Shown here: positions 26,601 to 37,285 of the stretch, one piece after another
Numbering within the stretch: position 1 is the stretch's first letter
Layout of the letters: every line of letters begins with the position of its first letter
Origin: Gymnogyps californianus
Taxonomy: Eukaryota; Chordata; Aves; Accipitriformes; Cathartidae
DNA: 64,000 nt
Assembly: GCF_018139145.2 (NCBI RefSeq)
Contig: NC_059475.1
Span: forward strand, 9,162,437-9,226,436
Reading direction: 5' to 3'
The notes under the pieces: model-generated
Database searches by the model: none
The model's input: only the letters and a program-made list of their open reading frames with translations
What the model was told of the DNA's origin: nothing
Translations under genes and position numbers: made by a program

Positions 26601-27351
26601 GAGAATGATTTTAATGTGGGTGGCGATGATGGTGCAGTAGTGGGTAACCAGTCGAAAGGTCCATTGCAGCCACTATCTGTGCCCCAAAGTGGAGATGGAA
26701 CCATTAGTAGAACTGAAGAAGAATGCCAAGATTTAACTCAAGGGAACCTTCAGAGGAAAAAAAGCAAAGGAAAAAGCCAAAACAAAAATGCTGCAGAAGA
26801 CGACAGTGCAATTCAGAAACAAGTGAAAAGAAGTGGACAGTGTAAACGTCAAAATTCAAGAGGAAATGACTCATGTTTGACATACTCTTCTCCTGTTTCT
26901 GAAAGTTGTTATGATACTTACCAGCATCAGGAAAGAATGAGGCAAAAAATTAAAGAAGTTGAAGAAAAACAGCCTGAAGTCAAAACAGGATTTATCGCAT
27001 CTTTTTTAGACTTTCTAAAGTCTGGGCCTAGGCAACAGTTTTCAGCTCCAGCTGTACGAATGCCAAACAGGACTAGGCGACCAGTTACCCAAATAGTTCG
27101 TGCCCCTTGCCTACAGTCCTCTGCAAAGCCTCAACCAGCAGCAGCAGCAGCAGCAGCACCTGTAGCTGCTGACGTTAGTGGAGAAAGTCCAACCAAAAAA
27201 GTTGATGAAGAACTTAAGAAAAATTTAGAAACATTGCCTTCATTTTCTTCTGATGAAGATGATTCTGTAGGGGGTAACCACGATCTTCAGAAGAGCATCT
27301 CTACTGCATTGTCAGCCCTGGATGATACATCTGATAGAAAGAACAAATCAG
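23635..27351 (+). CDS. QSER1: QSER1 coding exon 4, the giant Ser/Gln-rich exon (residues 132-1370 plus 1 nt)
   Basis: A single 3,717-nt exon encoding two thirds of the protein. The acceptor is TTTTTTCCAG; the exon opens MHSSTATELFVTGALPTSGT, which follows QTG of exon 3 as in mammalian QSER1. It contains FERLGSSVLS and HLLQPQFSLLPS blocks, then a degenerate SQSQ-type repeat region (about residues 430-610), and a long Gln/Ser-rich disordered region. Next come the conserved DILAATAAACGVTPSDF patch, an acidic Ser/Glu region, a basic stretch, and a charged helix leading into GFIASFLDFLKSG (about 1250-1262), a segment I recall also in PRR12. Seven GCA codons (27138-27158) give a short Ala tract. 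The donor is TCAG|GTAAAA. The frame stays open for 23 codons past this donor, so intron retention would give a truncated form. Confidence 0.96.
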
Positions 27352-30272
27352 GTAAAACAGTTACTACAAGTGCATATGTTGAAGGAGATTTCTATAGCTG
27401 GTGGGGGGGAAAAAAAGAATAATTTTAGCTATCTTCAGTTCAGGTAAATTTTGATTGGTTTTGGTTTTAATCACAGCTGTAATTAAGAGTTCTGTTCAAA
27501 ACGTGTGTTGAGTATGAACTAAACTCGTGTTTTCCACAATTAAAAAATATGTAGATAAACTTTTTCATGCTACTTAAGTAGGACTGTTCTAATGCCAAAA
27601 AGTTATTTTAGCCCAGAATTGGAATAATGTGTCTGTTCTCTTCTTCTCTGGCTTAGAATGCTAAATATGATTTTCATCTGGAAACCTCAACAAACCATCA
27701 TGTCACGGGTTTTAAATCTATTTTTAAAAAATTCTAGCAAGAGAACATATTAATAATTGCCATCAGCAGAGGTTAAGTTCTTCCTGGGTAGAGTTAAATG
27801 CGTGCTTTCTGTGATGATAGAGTTGCACAGAACATGTTTATGAAAACAATTTTTGCACTTGTAAACTGAGCACTGGTTTGGCTAGCCTTGTCCAAGATGC
27901 GAGTCATTTGACTTTGATTTCAGCGATATTAATCAGAAGTGGTGTAGCTCTGTGTTGATACATTGCTAGCAAAAGAACAAAATCTAGGAAGGGTTATTTT
28001 GGGCAGGGAGGGGCAGGCAGCAAGCACTGACCACAGTAGGATAGTGGTTTTCCACACGCTTTTCAGTTTCGCTTGTATTACATCTATGCTGTACGTTGGT
28101 GTTCATTGCTTTTAACTGATGCTTCCATGTTTTGAAGTATTTTCAACATGCAGCATGTTTTTGCCTAGATAGACCTTTTCAGTGAAGTTTGTTTTCTCTG
28201 GTAAGCAATTAAAAACTATCCAGCCAATCACATAACTGCAGTAATTCAAGAGAAATACCGTTACCTTCCAAAAGAATCACAGGGAGAAAATGAAACATTT
28301 CTTAAACTCTTCTCAGGACCCACCACCCATAGCCTGATTCTTAACAAAATAGAATGAAGTAATTTTTTCTCTTTTTAGATTGAAGGACCGAGGGAGATTT
28401 TTTTTTTTTTTTTCTCTAGGGGTGACACGATTTACTGAAAAATACATAGCACAATTGAACTTAAATTGTAATAGTCAGACCTAAAATACCAGAAAAAGAT
28501 TGCGGGATACATGATATACTAAACAATACTTCATCTTAATTACTATTTTCTTCTGTGGATATTTCTATTAAATTATGTTAAATTCATGCATTTTGGAAAG
28601 GCTGTTACAGAAGATGAAGTTTCTCATGTGTCTTTCAGTTGAATATGTATTTTAAACAAGAAAGCAGTGACTTTTTCCCAGAAAGCCCAAATGTGGACAG
28701 TGCCATGGTGTGAGCCTCTTGCTGAAGCTTGTTAATTTTAATAAGCCATGTTCTGTGTACAACTTCATAAGGAAATATTTCAAAGTTTTTTGTTGGGTGG
28801 GCATTTCCATTAGTGTTTTATTTGCAGTGATTTCTTTTACAATGTTATTGTATCTTCTTTATTATTCATAAGGATGTAATATTTATGCCACCAATTTCTT
28901 GAATTCACCTTCCTGTTTTATTGTATACGAGACTGTACATTATACAAGATGCTTAGTAATGACTTGTTTCTTACTTGCTGGTGTCTTGCAGATTTTCTAG
29001 TAATTCCCTCTTCTGTCTGTTTTTGCATATAAATATGGAAAGAAATATTAAAACATAGTCTTTTGTTGGTAGTATTAAGTAGCGTATGTACATTTATCCG
29101 CTGTTCAGAAGAATGTGTAAATATAGTTGGGGAACTAATAATACTGTGTCTAATTAAAGCTGTCATAGCTTTCACTGAACAAAGAAATACAACATATTTG
29201 CAATAATGTGATATGATATATATGATTTGTCCAGAAGAATGTATTTCATGGCTTAGCAATTTTACTGAATTGATTTAATGAATCTTCACATATCTGGTAT
29301 ATAGCTTTTGTATTGACACATTAATTTGATATTTAAAACATTTGTTTTGAATCACTTTTATTAAAATATGTCATGTTATCTTTTTTCTGTTTTTTCAAGT
29401 GAAAAAGTCAACAATTAACAGTGGTTGTAACAAAACTGTAAAATGGTTATCTTAAGTTTGAAGCCAGTTTCCTAAGTGATATTAGTAATTATGCTATAGC
29501 TAATATAACTTGATTTCTTTTAGATCAGCAAGTCAGTGTTAAAAATAATATGTATAAAAGAGTATAAAGTAATATCTAAAAAGGATTCTAATTTTTTCCA
29601 GGTGGGAAAGAATAATAATTTTGAAAGGTGGGAGTTTCCTTTGGCTCTTTGGTATAGAGGAGGACAAGAATGTTCTTTCCCTTCTTTGTTTTGTATCATC
29701 AGTTCTCATTGCTCACCTCTGTTAATATTAAAAATTATTAAGATATTGCCAAAGTTTTAATCTGGAACTTCCAGTTACGTTATCACAAGATATAAATGAT
29801 AAATGTCCAAAAGTCATACAGCAAATGTTTTCATATTTCATCTGTATTTCTCTTTCCTTAATCCGGTTTAAAAAGACTTTACTTATCAGCCGATTGGAAA
29901 CAAGATTCAGTGTCGTAACCTTTACTGTTGTATTTGCTTATTCACACAAAGTACAATGGTATTTCCTGTTGATCATGTCTGTAACTATCAAATTGTTTTC
30001 TAAAGCATTCATCTTTGTTATTTCTAGATGCTAACAGATGCAGCAGTTTAATACAAACAGAGGTATACTAGCTACAATATTTTGGTTTCATTTAAGGTTT
30101 AGTTGTGGCCAAGATAATGCTTTTGTTTTAACTCTTAGAACAAGTGTTTTTTCTAGAATAGTGGTTTTTAATATGTATTGTAACAGAAAAGAAGAAAAAT
30201 AAATCTAGTTCCCATTTTACGTTGCTAATCCTTGATAATTTGTTTAACTAAAATTTGGATTTTTTTCTTCAG
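27352..30272 (+). other. QSER1: QSER1 intron 4 (2.9 kb)
   Basis: The exon 4 frame runs on to a TAA at 27420-27422 before the intron becomes plainly non-coding. It contains a T16 run (28398-28413) and otherwise AT-rich DNA with no gene or recognisable repeat. Confidence 0.75.
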
Positions 30273-30568
30273 AAGCTGAAAAAGTGGCAGTTGTTACTGG
30301 TGCCACCACTGCCACTACTGCTGTAATAAAGCAGGAATCTCCACAGACAACTACTCCTGCAGTCAATATGCAGGAGAAAATGAATCCAGCTGACCCCTTA
30401 AAAGTAGCTCAACAGGATGCTGTGACTTCAGACCAATTGGCAAAAATACAGGCAACTGTTGCAATAGAAGGATGTACTGATGAGGAGAATACGGACAGTG
30501 GAGGAGAGGGCATGTACAGAGAACGTGATGAATTTGTAGTGAAGATTGAAGATATAGAGACACTAAAG
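30273..30568 (+). CDS. QSER1: QSER1 coding exon 5 (residues 1371-1469)
   Basis: The acceptor is TTTTTTCTTCAG and the donor AAG|GTAATC. The leftover G joins AA to give Glu1371. It encodes a Thr/Ala-rich stretch ([15 protein letters not shown]) and then the conserved [20 protein letters not shown] and [14 protein letters not shown] segments. An acidic patch followed by this VVKIEDIE block is typical of QSER1/PRR12-family proteins. Ends in phase 0. Confidence 0.95.
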
Positions 30569-32101
30569 GTAATCTGAGTACTTGCTGTGGAAAAAAAAAA
30601 AATCATGAAAAATCCTGCATATAAATTTAGCCTCAACAAACTACCAAAAGGGGAAAGGCTGCAGATTAGTTTTCTGTTTCTATTCTAATATTCCCTGGCT
30701 GCTGCCAAGGTGCCTTAAAGGTGTCTTTTTAGTGCAGGTTACGAGTATGTTTTGTATGTACATGACCCATGTTACATACATAATAAAGTAAATCTACGTG
30801 CTGGTAACCTCTGTTAGAACTTGGAATTACCTTTTTTTAATATTAAAAAGCATAAATTTTTCACAGGCTGTTGACTACCTTTTTTTTTTTTTTTTTTTTA
30901 AGATAGTAATAGGCTTTCAAGTGTAGGATGTTGAGGAAATGACTTTTGGACTTTTGCAAAAGATCTTGGAATTGTCTTCTTTTTTGGAAGAGGTTCTGCT
31001 TGCTATTCCAACAAGAAGTGGCTTCCATAAGCAACCAGTACAGCTCTTCGCATGAGTTTATGGGACTGTTTTTTGTTGTCTTTGACTTCTTGTTTTGTTT
31101 TGGTTTTTGTTGCTTCTTCATTTTAAATTCTTCTGCATGTTTACCTTTCCTTTTGTTGCTATCATAGCCAGCAATATTCTTACCATTGATTCCTAATCCT
31201 TTTGATACTTGTCTATGTGTTCATCCTCTTGAGCTTAAGTTTTGAGTGAATTCATGTGGCTTTGTCACATAAGACAAGTGTTATTAGTTTTAAAATATTC
31301 CCTTGTCACTTATAAAACTGATTAAGGTATGTTATGAGATATTTTGAATTTTAAGCTTTTTTTTAAAAATTTCTTTAGTTATTTAAACAGTCATGAAAAA
31401 GGAAACAATACTTGATTCTATGTTTTCCAAAAAGAGACCTTTTTGAGTTAGTAGTTTGCATGTAGGATTTAGAGAGAATTCTCATTAGAACTAATAATTA
31501 CAAATCTGTTTTTAACATAGTTTATTTCTCAAACTATGTGAAGAAGAAAAACAACTCACACTCATTTTTGTTTATGGTTAAGTTGAACTGAAAGTGTAAA
31601 ATCTGGTTCACTAATTTGTACTGAACTATGTCTTTTCACGTTAGTGCAAACATCATACTGTAATGTACCTGGGCTTCTGCTACAGAATCTCTAGGGACCT
31701 GCAAGCTTTTTGCTACTTGTTGTGATTCTTGCATTTTTGTTTTAAAAAAATATTTCATAGAGCAAAAGAATAAAAAATGGGAAAAATCTTGTATTGTTTT
31801 AAAAAATAAAGTTCTGTGACTCAGTTGCATGGCACACGAGTTAAGACATCACACCATAGGCAAAGCTGGTTGGCACAACTTCTTCACTGTAAAAGTAAAA
31901 TTTGTAGATTGCGTTATACTTATTGTAGTTCATGTCATACTGTCTTGATGCAAACAGCACATAATGACTAAGGGTTTGGAATTTTGAATGACTTATTTCA
32001 ATTTTATCCCTGGGTAACTTGCTCAGAAAACATAAAGCACAAACACGCTTCTGGGAGGAAAATAAGCAGTGTTTTTAGCAAATAATTTTATGTTCTTACA
32101 G
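30569..32101 (+). other. QSER1: QSER1 intron 5 (1.5 kb)
   Basis: AT-rich intron with a T20 homopolymer at 30880-30899 and an A-run near 30590. No coding or RNA feature was recognised. Confidence 0.75.
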
Positions 32102-32218
32102 GTTGCTTTGCAAACAGGAAAAGAGCCTCCAGCTATTTGGAAAGTACAGAAGGCTTTATTGCAAAAGTTTGTTCCTGAAGTGCGAGATGGACAGAGAGAA
32201 TTTGCTGCTACTAACAGT
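32102..32218 (+). CDS. QSER1: QSER1 coding exon 6 (residues 1470-1508)
   Basis: The acceptor is TGTTCTTACAG and the donor AGT|GTGAGT. Thirty-nine whole codons encode [20 protein letters not shown] and then [17 protein letters not shown]. This is highly conserved in QSER1 from fish to mammals as I recall it, and may belong to the folded C-terminal part. Phase 0 on both sides. Confidence 0.95.
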
Positions 32219-32845
32219 GTGAGTCTTAAAAATTCCTTATGAAGCCTCATGGGAACTGATTTCCTTAATGGAAGTCTAGGAAACAAAATAAAATGTGATG
32301 CTGACATACATTCTTCGCAAGCATCCTGGGGAGATGGCAGGGGTGCACGGGGAAGTTTCTTGATTTCCTCCTGCTCTAAAATTCCCTTTAAGTATATTCA
32401 TGGGCAGATTCTTTGCTTTCCAGCATGAGTTCTTTGGTATCATTCAGGCTGTGTAAAGGAACAAGTTTTCACAACCAGAATAAAGTCAGTGGAAGCAGGC
32501 TTGTGAACCAACTGCTTTCCACAATGGGAAGGATACAGATAGGATACAATTTCAACAGGGAGCCCTTTGCCAGGCAGATAATCCTTTTGGGATAACACAT
32601 GGGGAGGATTAAATAAAGGGAGAAAATGAAGCCCGAAGTACCTCTTGCCTTATTTTCTTAGTTTAAATATTATGTGGAAATCCATTGGAGAATTTCTGTT
32701 AAATTATAAATGCTGTAGAATGGCTCATCTTTGTATGTAAACAAGTTGTTTTTAAACTGACTTTTTTTCTGTAGTATTTAAATTTGTAATTGTTAAACTG
32801 AATAATTTTACTTAACAGAAGCACTTGTGTATTTATTTTTTTTAG
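32219..32845 (+). other. QSER1: QSER1 intron 6 (0.6 kb)
   Basis: Short intron bounded by GTGAGT and TTTTTTTTAG. Nothing else was seen. Confidence 0.8.
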
Positions 32846-32979
32846 TATCTTGGGTATTTTGGGGATGCAAAAACAAAATACAAACGAGTGTATGTGAAGT
32901 TCATTGAAAATGCAAACAAAAAGGAATATGTCAGAGTATGTTCAAAAAAACCACGAAGCAAGCCTGTGCAGTCAGCAAG
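32846..32979 (+). CDS. QSER1: QSER1 coding exon 7 (residues 1509-1552 plus 2 nt)
   Basis: The acceptor is ATTTTTTTTAG and the donor GCAAG|GTATTT. It encodes [19 protein letters not shown], then [20 protein letters not shown]. The mix of aromatic and basic residues and its conservation suggest a folded, possibly nucleic-acid-facing segment; that function is inference. The donor is weaker than its neighbours (GTATTT). Ends in phase 2. Confidence 0.94.
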
Positions 32980-35295
32980 GTATTTTATTTCAATTTGTTT
33001 TTCATTTTGCCATATTGTTTTCATATTAAGAATATACCTATTTTAATAAACGAGACCTATAACTCAGGATTATGTTAATTCAGTGTTAAGTTGGAAACTG
33101 AGAACTGTGTGTTTTGCTTTAAGAAATGAGACCTAAATTACTGCCATATCAAGACTTCCCTACCTTGAATCTGTGGATTGCAATAATCATTCATTTTAGA
33201 GGTGTTAGGGTTCCGCATGCTATTTCTTTCTGTCATCTTTTGCCCTGTTACTCAACGTAAGGATAGAAGCCTACGGGTATAACGATTTCAGTTTTTTGTG
33301 TGTTGTTTTCTCCTAGCCCGTGGACTTTGCAAGTTAGGTATGTTTTTCTGGATTGCTTTAATGACCATCCTGTCCCAGTATGCTAGAAGTACCATGCTTT
33401 CTTCTCAATCCTGGGAAGTTAATTTAAAACAAAAGTTCATTGTTGAAATTCATTGTCGCAAGGATGTTTTTCCTTCTTTTGTATGTCCTTGCACACTAAG
33501 GGTATTTTACTTTTCTTATTGCACCTGCTCTAACCCCCTCACCCCACCCCAAAAAGCCTTATCACTTTGAGTCATCCCATGGAACCTCTATCCATGCCTT
33601 AAAATCAGTAATTCCAGTAGCGTTGCTTTTAAACCACCAACAAGGATAAATAAAACCCAAACAAATCTGTCACTCTGGAGAGCCATGTAAAGAATTCAGG
33701 GCAAACGTAATATGGTTTTGATTATTCTAGTAAATACACTACTGGTCCTGCAAAATGTTATGACCATAAGCATCTCTCACACAGGTACTTCGGCTATCTC
33801 TGAGATTTCCTCTGTCACCTTCCTTCTGATAAGTTTTTCATTGTCATTCACTTGCTAAGGGTTTTGCTATTGCGTTTTGTGTTGATCTTTGATCGTGCTT
33901 TTGGAAAAGATTGCAGATTCTGTATTGTACAAACTGTCATGCTTTAATGCTTAGCTTATTTTAGCTTCTCACAACTTCAGATGGTATCTGAAGGTTTTCT
34001 CTATGGATTTTCAATAATTGTAATTTAATGCAGATATGTTTTCTTTATCAGACGTTAGTAAACAGTAATGAAAAAAATTACAGAGCTCTTCATTCAAGAA
34101 ATGACTGGGTTTTTAAGTCTAGTTTGCTCTCAAAGAAAACAATGCCATCAGATAATAAATTTTATAAAGTAATCATGATCTACTTAAAACTAGCTGGGAT
34201 TTTGATGCTCTTTTTTTTTTTTTTTTTTTTTTCCCTTGGGCTACAGAGGACTGTTCCAGAACCTGTTCTTCCAGTGCTCTGAAACAATCCTGTCTTTTAA
34301 CAAAACATGATCATAATTAGCTTGTATCCATATGTTTTTCTCTACTGTTTTTGGCTCTTATTTCTGTCTTTCCCTGGTGTTTTTACTGCATTATGTATTT
34401 CTGGAGAGCAGTCAGATTCCACTTCTGTCTTCATTTCACTAAGCTGGATTAATCAAGGTCTTTCAACTTCCTCATCTAAGGCAGGCTTTCCATTCCTCTA
34501 ATCATTCTCGTATCTATCTATCTCTTGTCTCCATTCATTTTGGTTTCAAATCTTCATCTCTGACAGATGACTAGAATTATTCTCAGTGTTCCAGAAGATA
34601 CTAACAACGTTTCTATGTACGTTTCACTGCTTCCCCATTTGGACCAAAAAATCTTGCCTGGCGCTTCCCAGAATCGTATTCCCCACCATGTTCTCAAAAC
34701 TGTAGTGCATTATTAGTCCTAAAGTACATAACTTTGTATTTATGATATTAAGTTTCCTGTTTGTTTTCCTGTTTTGAGTGGTGGGAAGAGAAAGGAGAGG
34801 AGTTGTCTGGTTTCTTATTCCAGTCCTCAAGATCCTGCATTTCCTGCATTTTTACCTGGATGATAATCTCTCCCATCTTTGTATGGATACAATATCCCAA
34901 ATTCACTTTGTCAGCAAATCTCATTGATTACTAGTATTTGTTCAAGTCTGTCAAGTCTGATTTTTTTCATTAAATAGTCAATTCTAATATTAGCTCCAAT
35001 CTCCTATAGCTGATAAATTCTACTAACATTGGGCAATTTAAGCTTTCTGTGCCTGTTTAGTTATAAAATTGGAATACTATTTAATCATAGGTAGTTGAGA
35101 ATAATTGTTAAGCATTATATCAAAAATATAGTAGTATAGTGTGTATGACCTAATTCCTAGTTACACGTGACAATGAAATAAGTATATATAATCCGTGGGG
35201 AATATATTCTGGTTAAATAAGACTATAGCTATCTTATTAATGCCAAAACTTGTGTGGTAATTGTTTTCATAAAGATTGTCTTCGTAATATTGCAG
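32980..35295 (+). other. QSER1: QSER1 intron 7 (2.3 kb)
   Basis: Contains a T22 homopolymer (34211-34232) followed by a heavily decayed CR1-like LINE remnant, listed separately. The rest is unremarkable AT-rich sequence. Confidence 0.75.
34430..35060 (-). mobile_element. Ancient CR1/L3-like LINE remnant
   Basis: Several short blocks in the right order recall old CR1-type elements read in reverse: a CTTTCAACTTCCTCATCTAAGG block, CTCTAATCATTCTCGT, CAGTGTTCCAGA, ACTTTGTATTTATGATATTA and GTCAGCAAATCTCATTGATT. These correspond to the 3' part of the reverse-transcriptase frame and the 3' UTR. It is much more diverged than the intron 10 copy. Borders are approximate and identification is from memory. 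Confidence 0.5.
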
Positions 35296-35507
35296 GACTA
35301 TTCATTGCAAACCTAGTAGTAGCAACAACAAAACCCCCGATCCACCAACACCAAAACCAACAGCAACAAAAGTCTCTTCTGTGAAACCCAAAGCTAAACA
35401 GCCAAAGGTAAAGGCTGAACCACCACCAAAGAAAAGGAAAAAGTGGAAAGAAGAATTTTCATCTTCCCAGTCTGATTCTTCGCCTGAGGCCCAGAGTGAT
35501 GAGGATG
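35296..35507 (+). CDS. QSER1: QSER1 coding exon 8 with basic nuclear-localisation-type cluster (residues 1553-1623 plus 1 nt)
   Basis: The acceptor is TATTGCAG and the donor GATG|GTGAGC. It encodes TIHCKPSSSNNKTPDPPTPK, a Lys/Pro-rich linker, and PPPKKRKKWKEEFSSSQSDS followed by an acidic SPEAQSDED tail. The KKRKK core (about 1598-1602) fits a monopartite nuclear localisation signal. The linker is Pro/Lys/Thr-rich and probably unstructured. Compared with the human protein as I recall it, the acidic Ser/Asp tail is shorter. Ends in phase 1. Confidence 0.95.
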
Positions 35508-37147
35508 GTGAGCAAGATACTATTGTTAGCATCTAGGCCCATTTGAACTTAACTGAAAATAGTGGTATAAAAATATGTTGCTCGATCTTGCAAAGTTTTC
35601 TTTACTAGCCTCAGAAAAAAAAAAATTAAAATCTGACAGTGCCACGCAAAATTGAGTTCTTAAAACTTTTTTGTTGTTGTTCGTGTGTGAGCTAATGTGT
35701 GCAAATGAAGTTATCTCAAATGTAGTTTATCAGTTAGATAAATATATTTTTACTACTTGCTTTCTAAGACAGGTACAATTGTAGGAGGAGGAGCTGATTT
35801 GATTTTTGAATATGTCTCAAGAATTGGATTCTTCATTAATTTTCCATTGCAGATCCATGTCATATCTAAAATAACATTCCTGCAATGCCTGTCTGCGTGC
35901 AGATGTGGGCAGAATTCAGATTTTACTGTTGTTTTTTCAAAACCCAAGGAGAAAAAGCAGTTGACTTTTTGGCTGCTTCATTGCTTGTCTAAATGCCAGC
36001 TGTTCAAATGCAGCCTGCTGAGCAGATTTTCTGTTAAGACATTCATAGTGTCTTGGAACGTTGAGATACGATGTTTGCAGTAATCCTCCAGAACAGAAAG
36101 GAATTTTTGAAGTGTACAATGTTTATTGTATTATATCTGTGGCAGCAGATATACAGTGCGTTTTGCAGGTTTTTTGTTTATTTCCTGTATGTTTGAAGTT
36201 AAGCTGTGTCATACCCATGCTTTGTATTGCTGCATTTCCAAAGCATGTTGGCTTTGGTGACTTTAACTATAGATAAGCTAGGGTTGGTGTAGTGGAACAG
36301 TGTCTCTGCTGAGGGCAGCACCTTTAAGATATTTTTTTTTTCAGGAAAACTTACCCAAATAACCATTAATATGTACAACTGTCCATATTTAAAATTTCAA
36401 GTAACCTGGTGATGATAGTCATCCATACAAAAGTGGATATCTGAGAAACTTTAACAGCCTTGCTAGCTAAATTACTGCAAAATACTGGTATCGTACATGG
36501 ACCCTATAAAAAAACTCCAGAATGCTTACTAGTACTGATGACTACTCCATATGCATGTTTAAAATTGCTATGAAAAAATAAAAGCTTCCTCAGAATAAGT
36601 ACAAATATGCCTACATTTCATCACTGGTAAAATTTGTTTTACGTGTTTTTTGTGAGTTGGACAATTAGGTGGGATTGACTTCGATGATATGCAGGCTCCT
36701 AAGTGACATTAGTGCTTTTGAATGTTTTTCTGTTGGATGACTTCAAGTTTTGCAGTTTTAGGTGGTACTTGCATTGATGTGAAATCTGGACTTAGGCCGC
36801 TTTGCTTGACTGTAGTTACTCATTATCCCTCTTCTCTAGACTTTCACCTACAATAATAGAAAAATGTTTAAATTCCCTAAAATATTATAATCTAAATGCT
36901 GATAGTTACAAGTAATTGTACATGTTTCTACAGAAAATTGTACCATTTGTACCAGATTTGGTGTTTGTACCTGGTTTTGGCATGTAAGTAGTTTGAGTAT
37001 TATTTCTGATTGTATTGAGTGTCAATCTCTTGGGATACCAGTAGGGGTCACTTGTGCTTTAAGAGAGAAGCCTTCAGTTTTGAAAAACACAATATTTGCA
37101 GGATGTTGAAGGAAAAAAAAAAATATTATATTCCGATTAATTTTCAG
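35508..37147 (+). other. QSER1: QSER1 intron 8 (1.6 kb)
   Basis: AT-rich intron with no recognisable gene or repeat. The acceptor is TTAATTTTCAG. Confidence 0.75.
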
Positions 37148-37285
37148 AGCTTGTACCTCCAGCTCCCCTTGTTACTCGCTTTTTGAACACAAGAGCTATG
37201 AAAGAGACTTTTAAGAGCTACATGGAGTTGCTTGTTAGCATTGCCTTGGATCCGGACACAATGCAAGCCTTGGAAAAGAGCAATG
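37148..37285 (+). CDS. QSER1: QSER1 coding exon 9 (residues 1624-1669 plus 1 nt)
   Basis: The acceptor is TTTTCAG and the donor AATG|GTACAG. It encodes ELVPPAPLVTRFLNTRAMKE and then TFKSYMELLVSIALDPDTMQ. This is nearly identical between QSER1 and PRR12 as I recall both, and marks the start of the shared C-terminal region. It is 138 nt with phase 1 on both sides, so skipping would be in frame. Confidence 0.95.
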
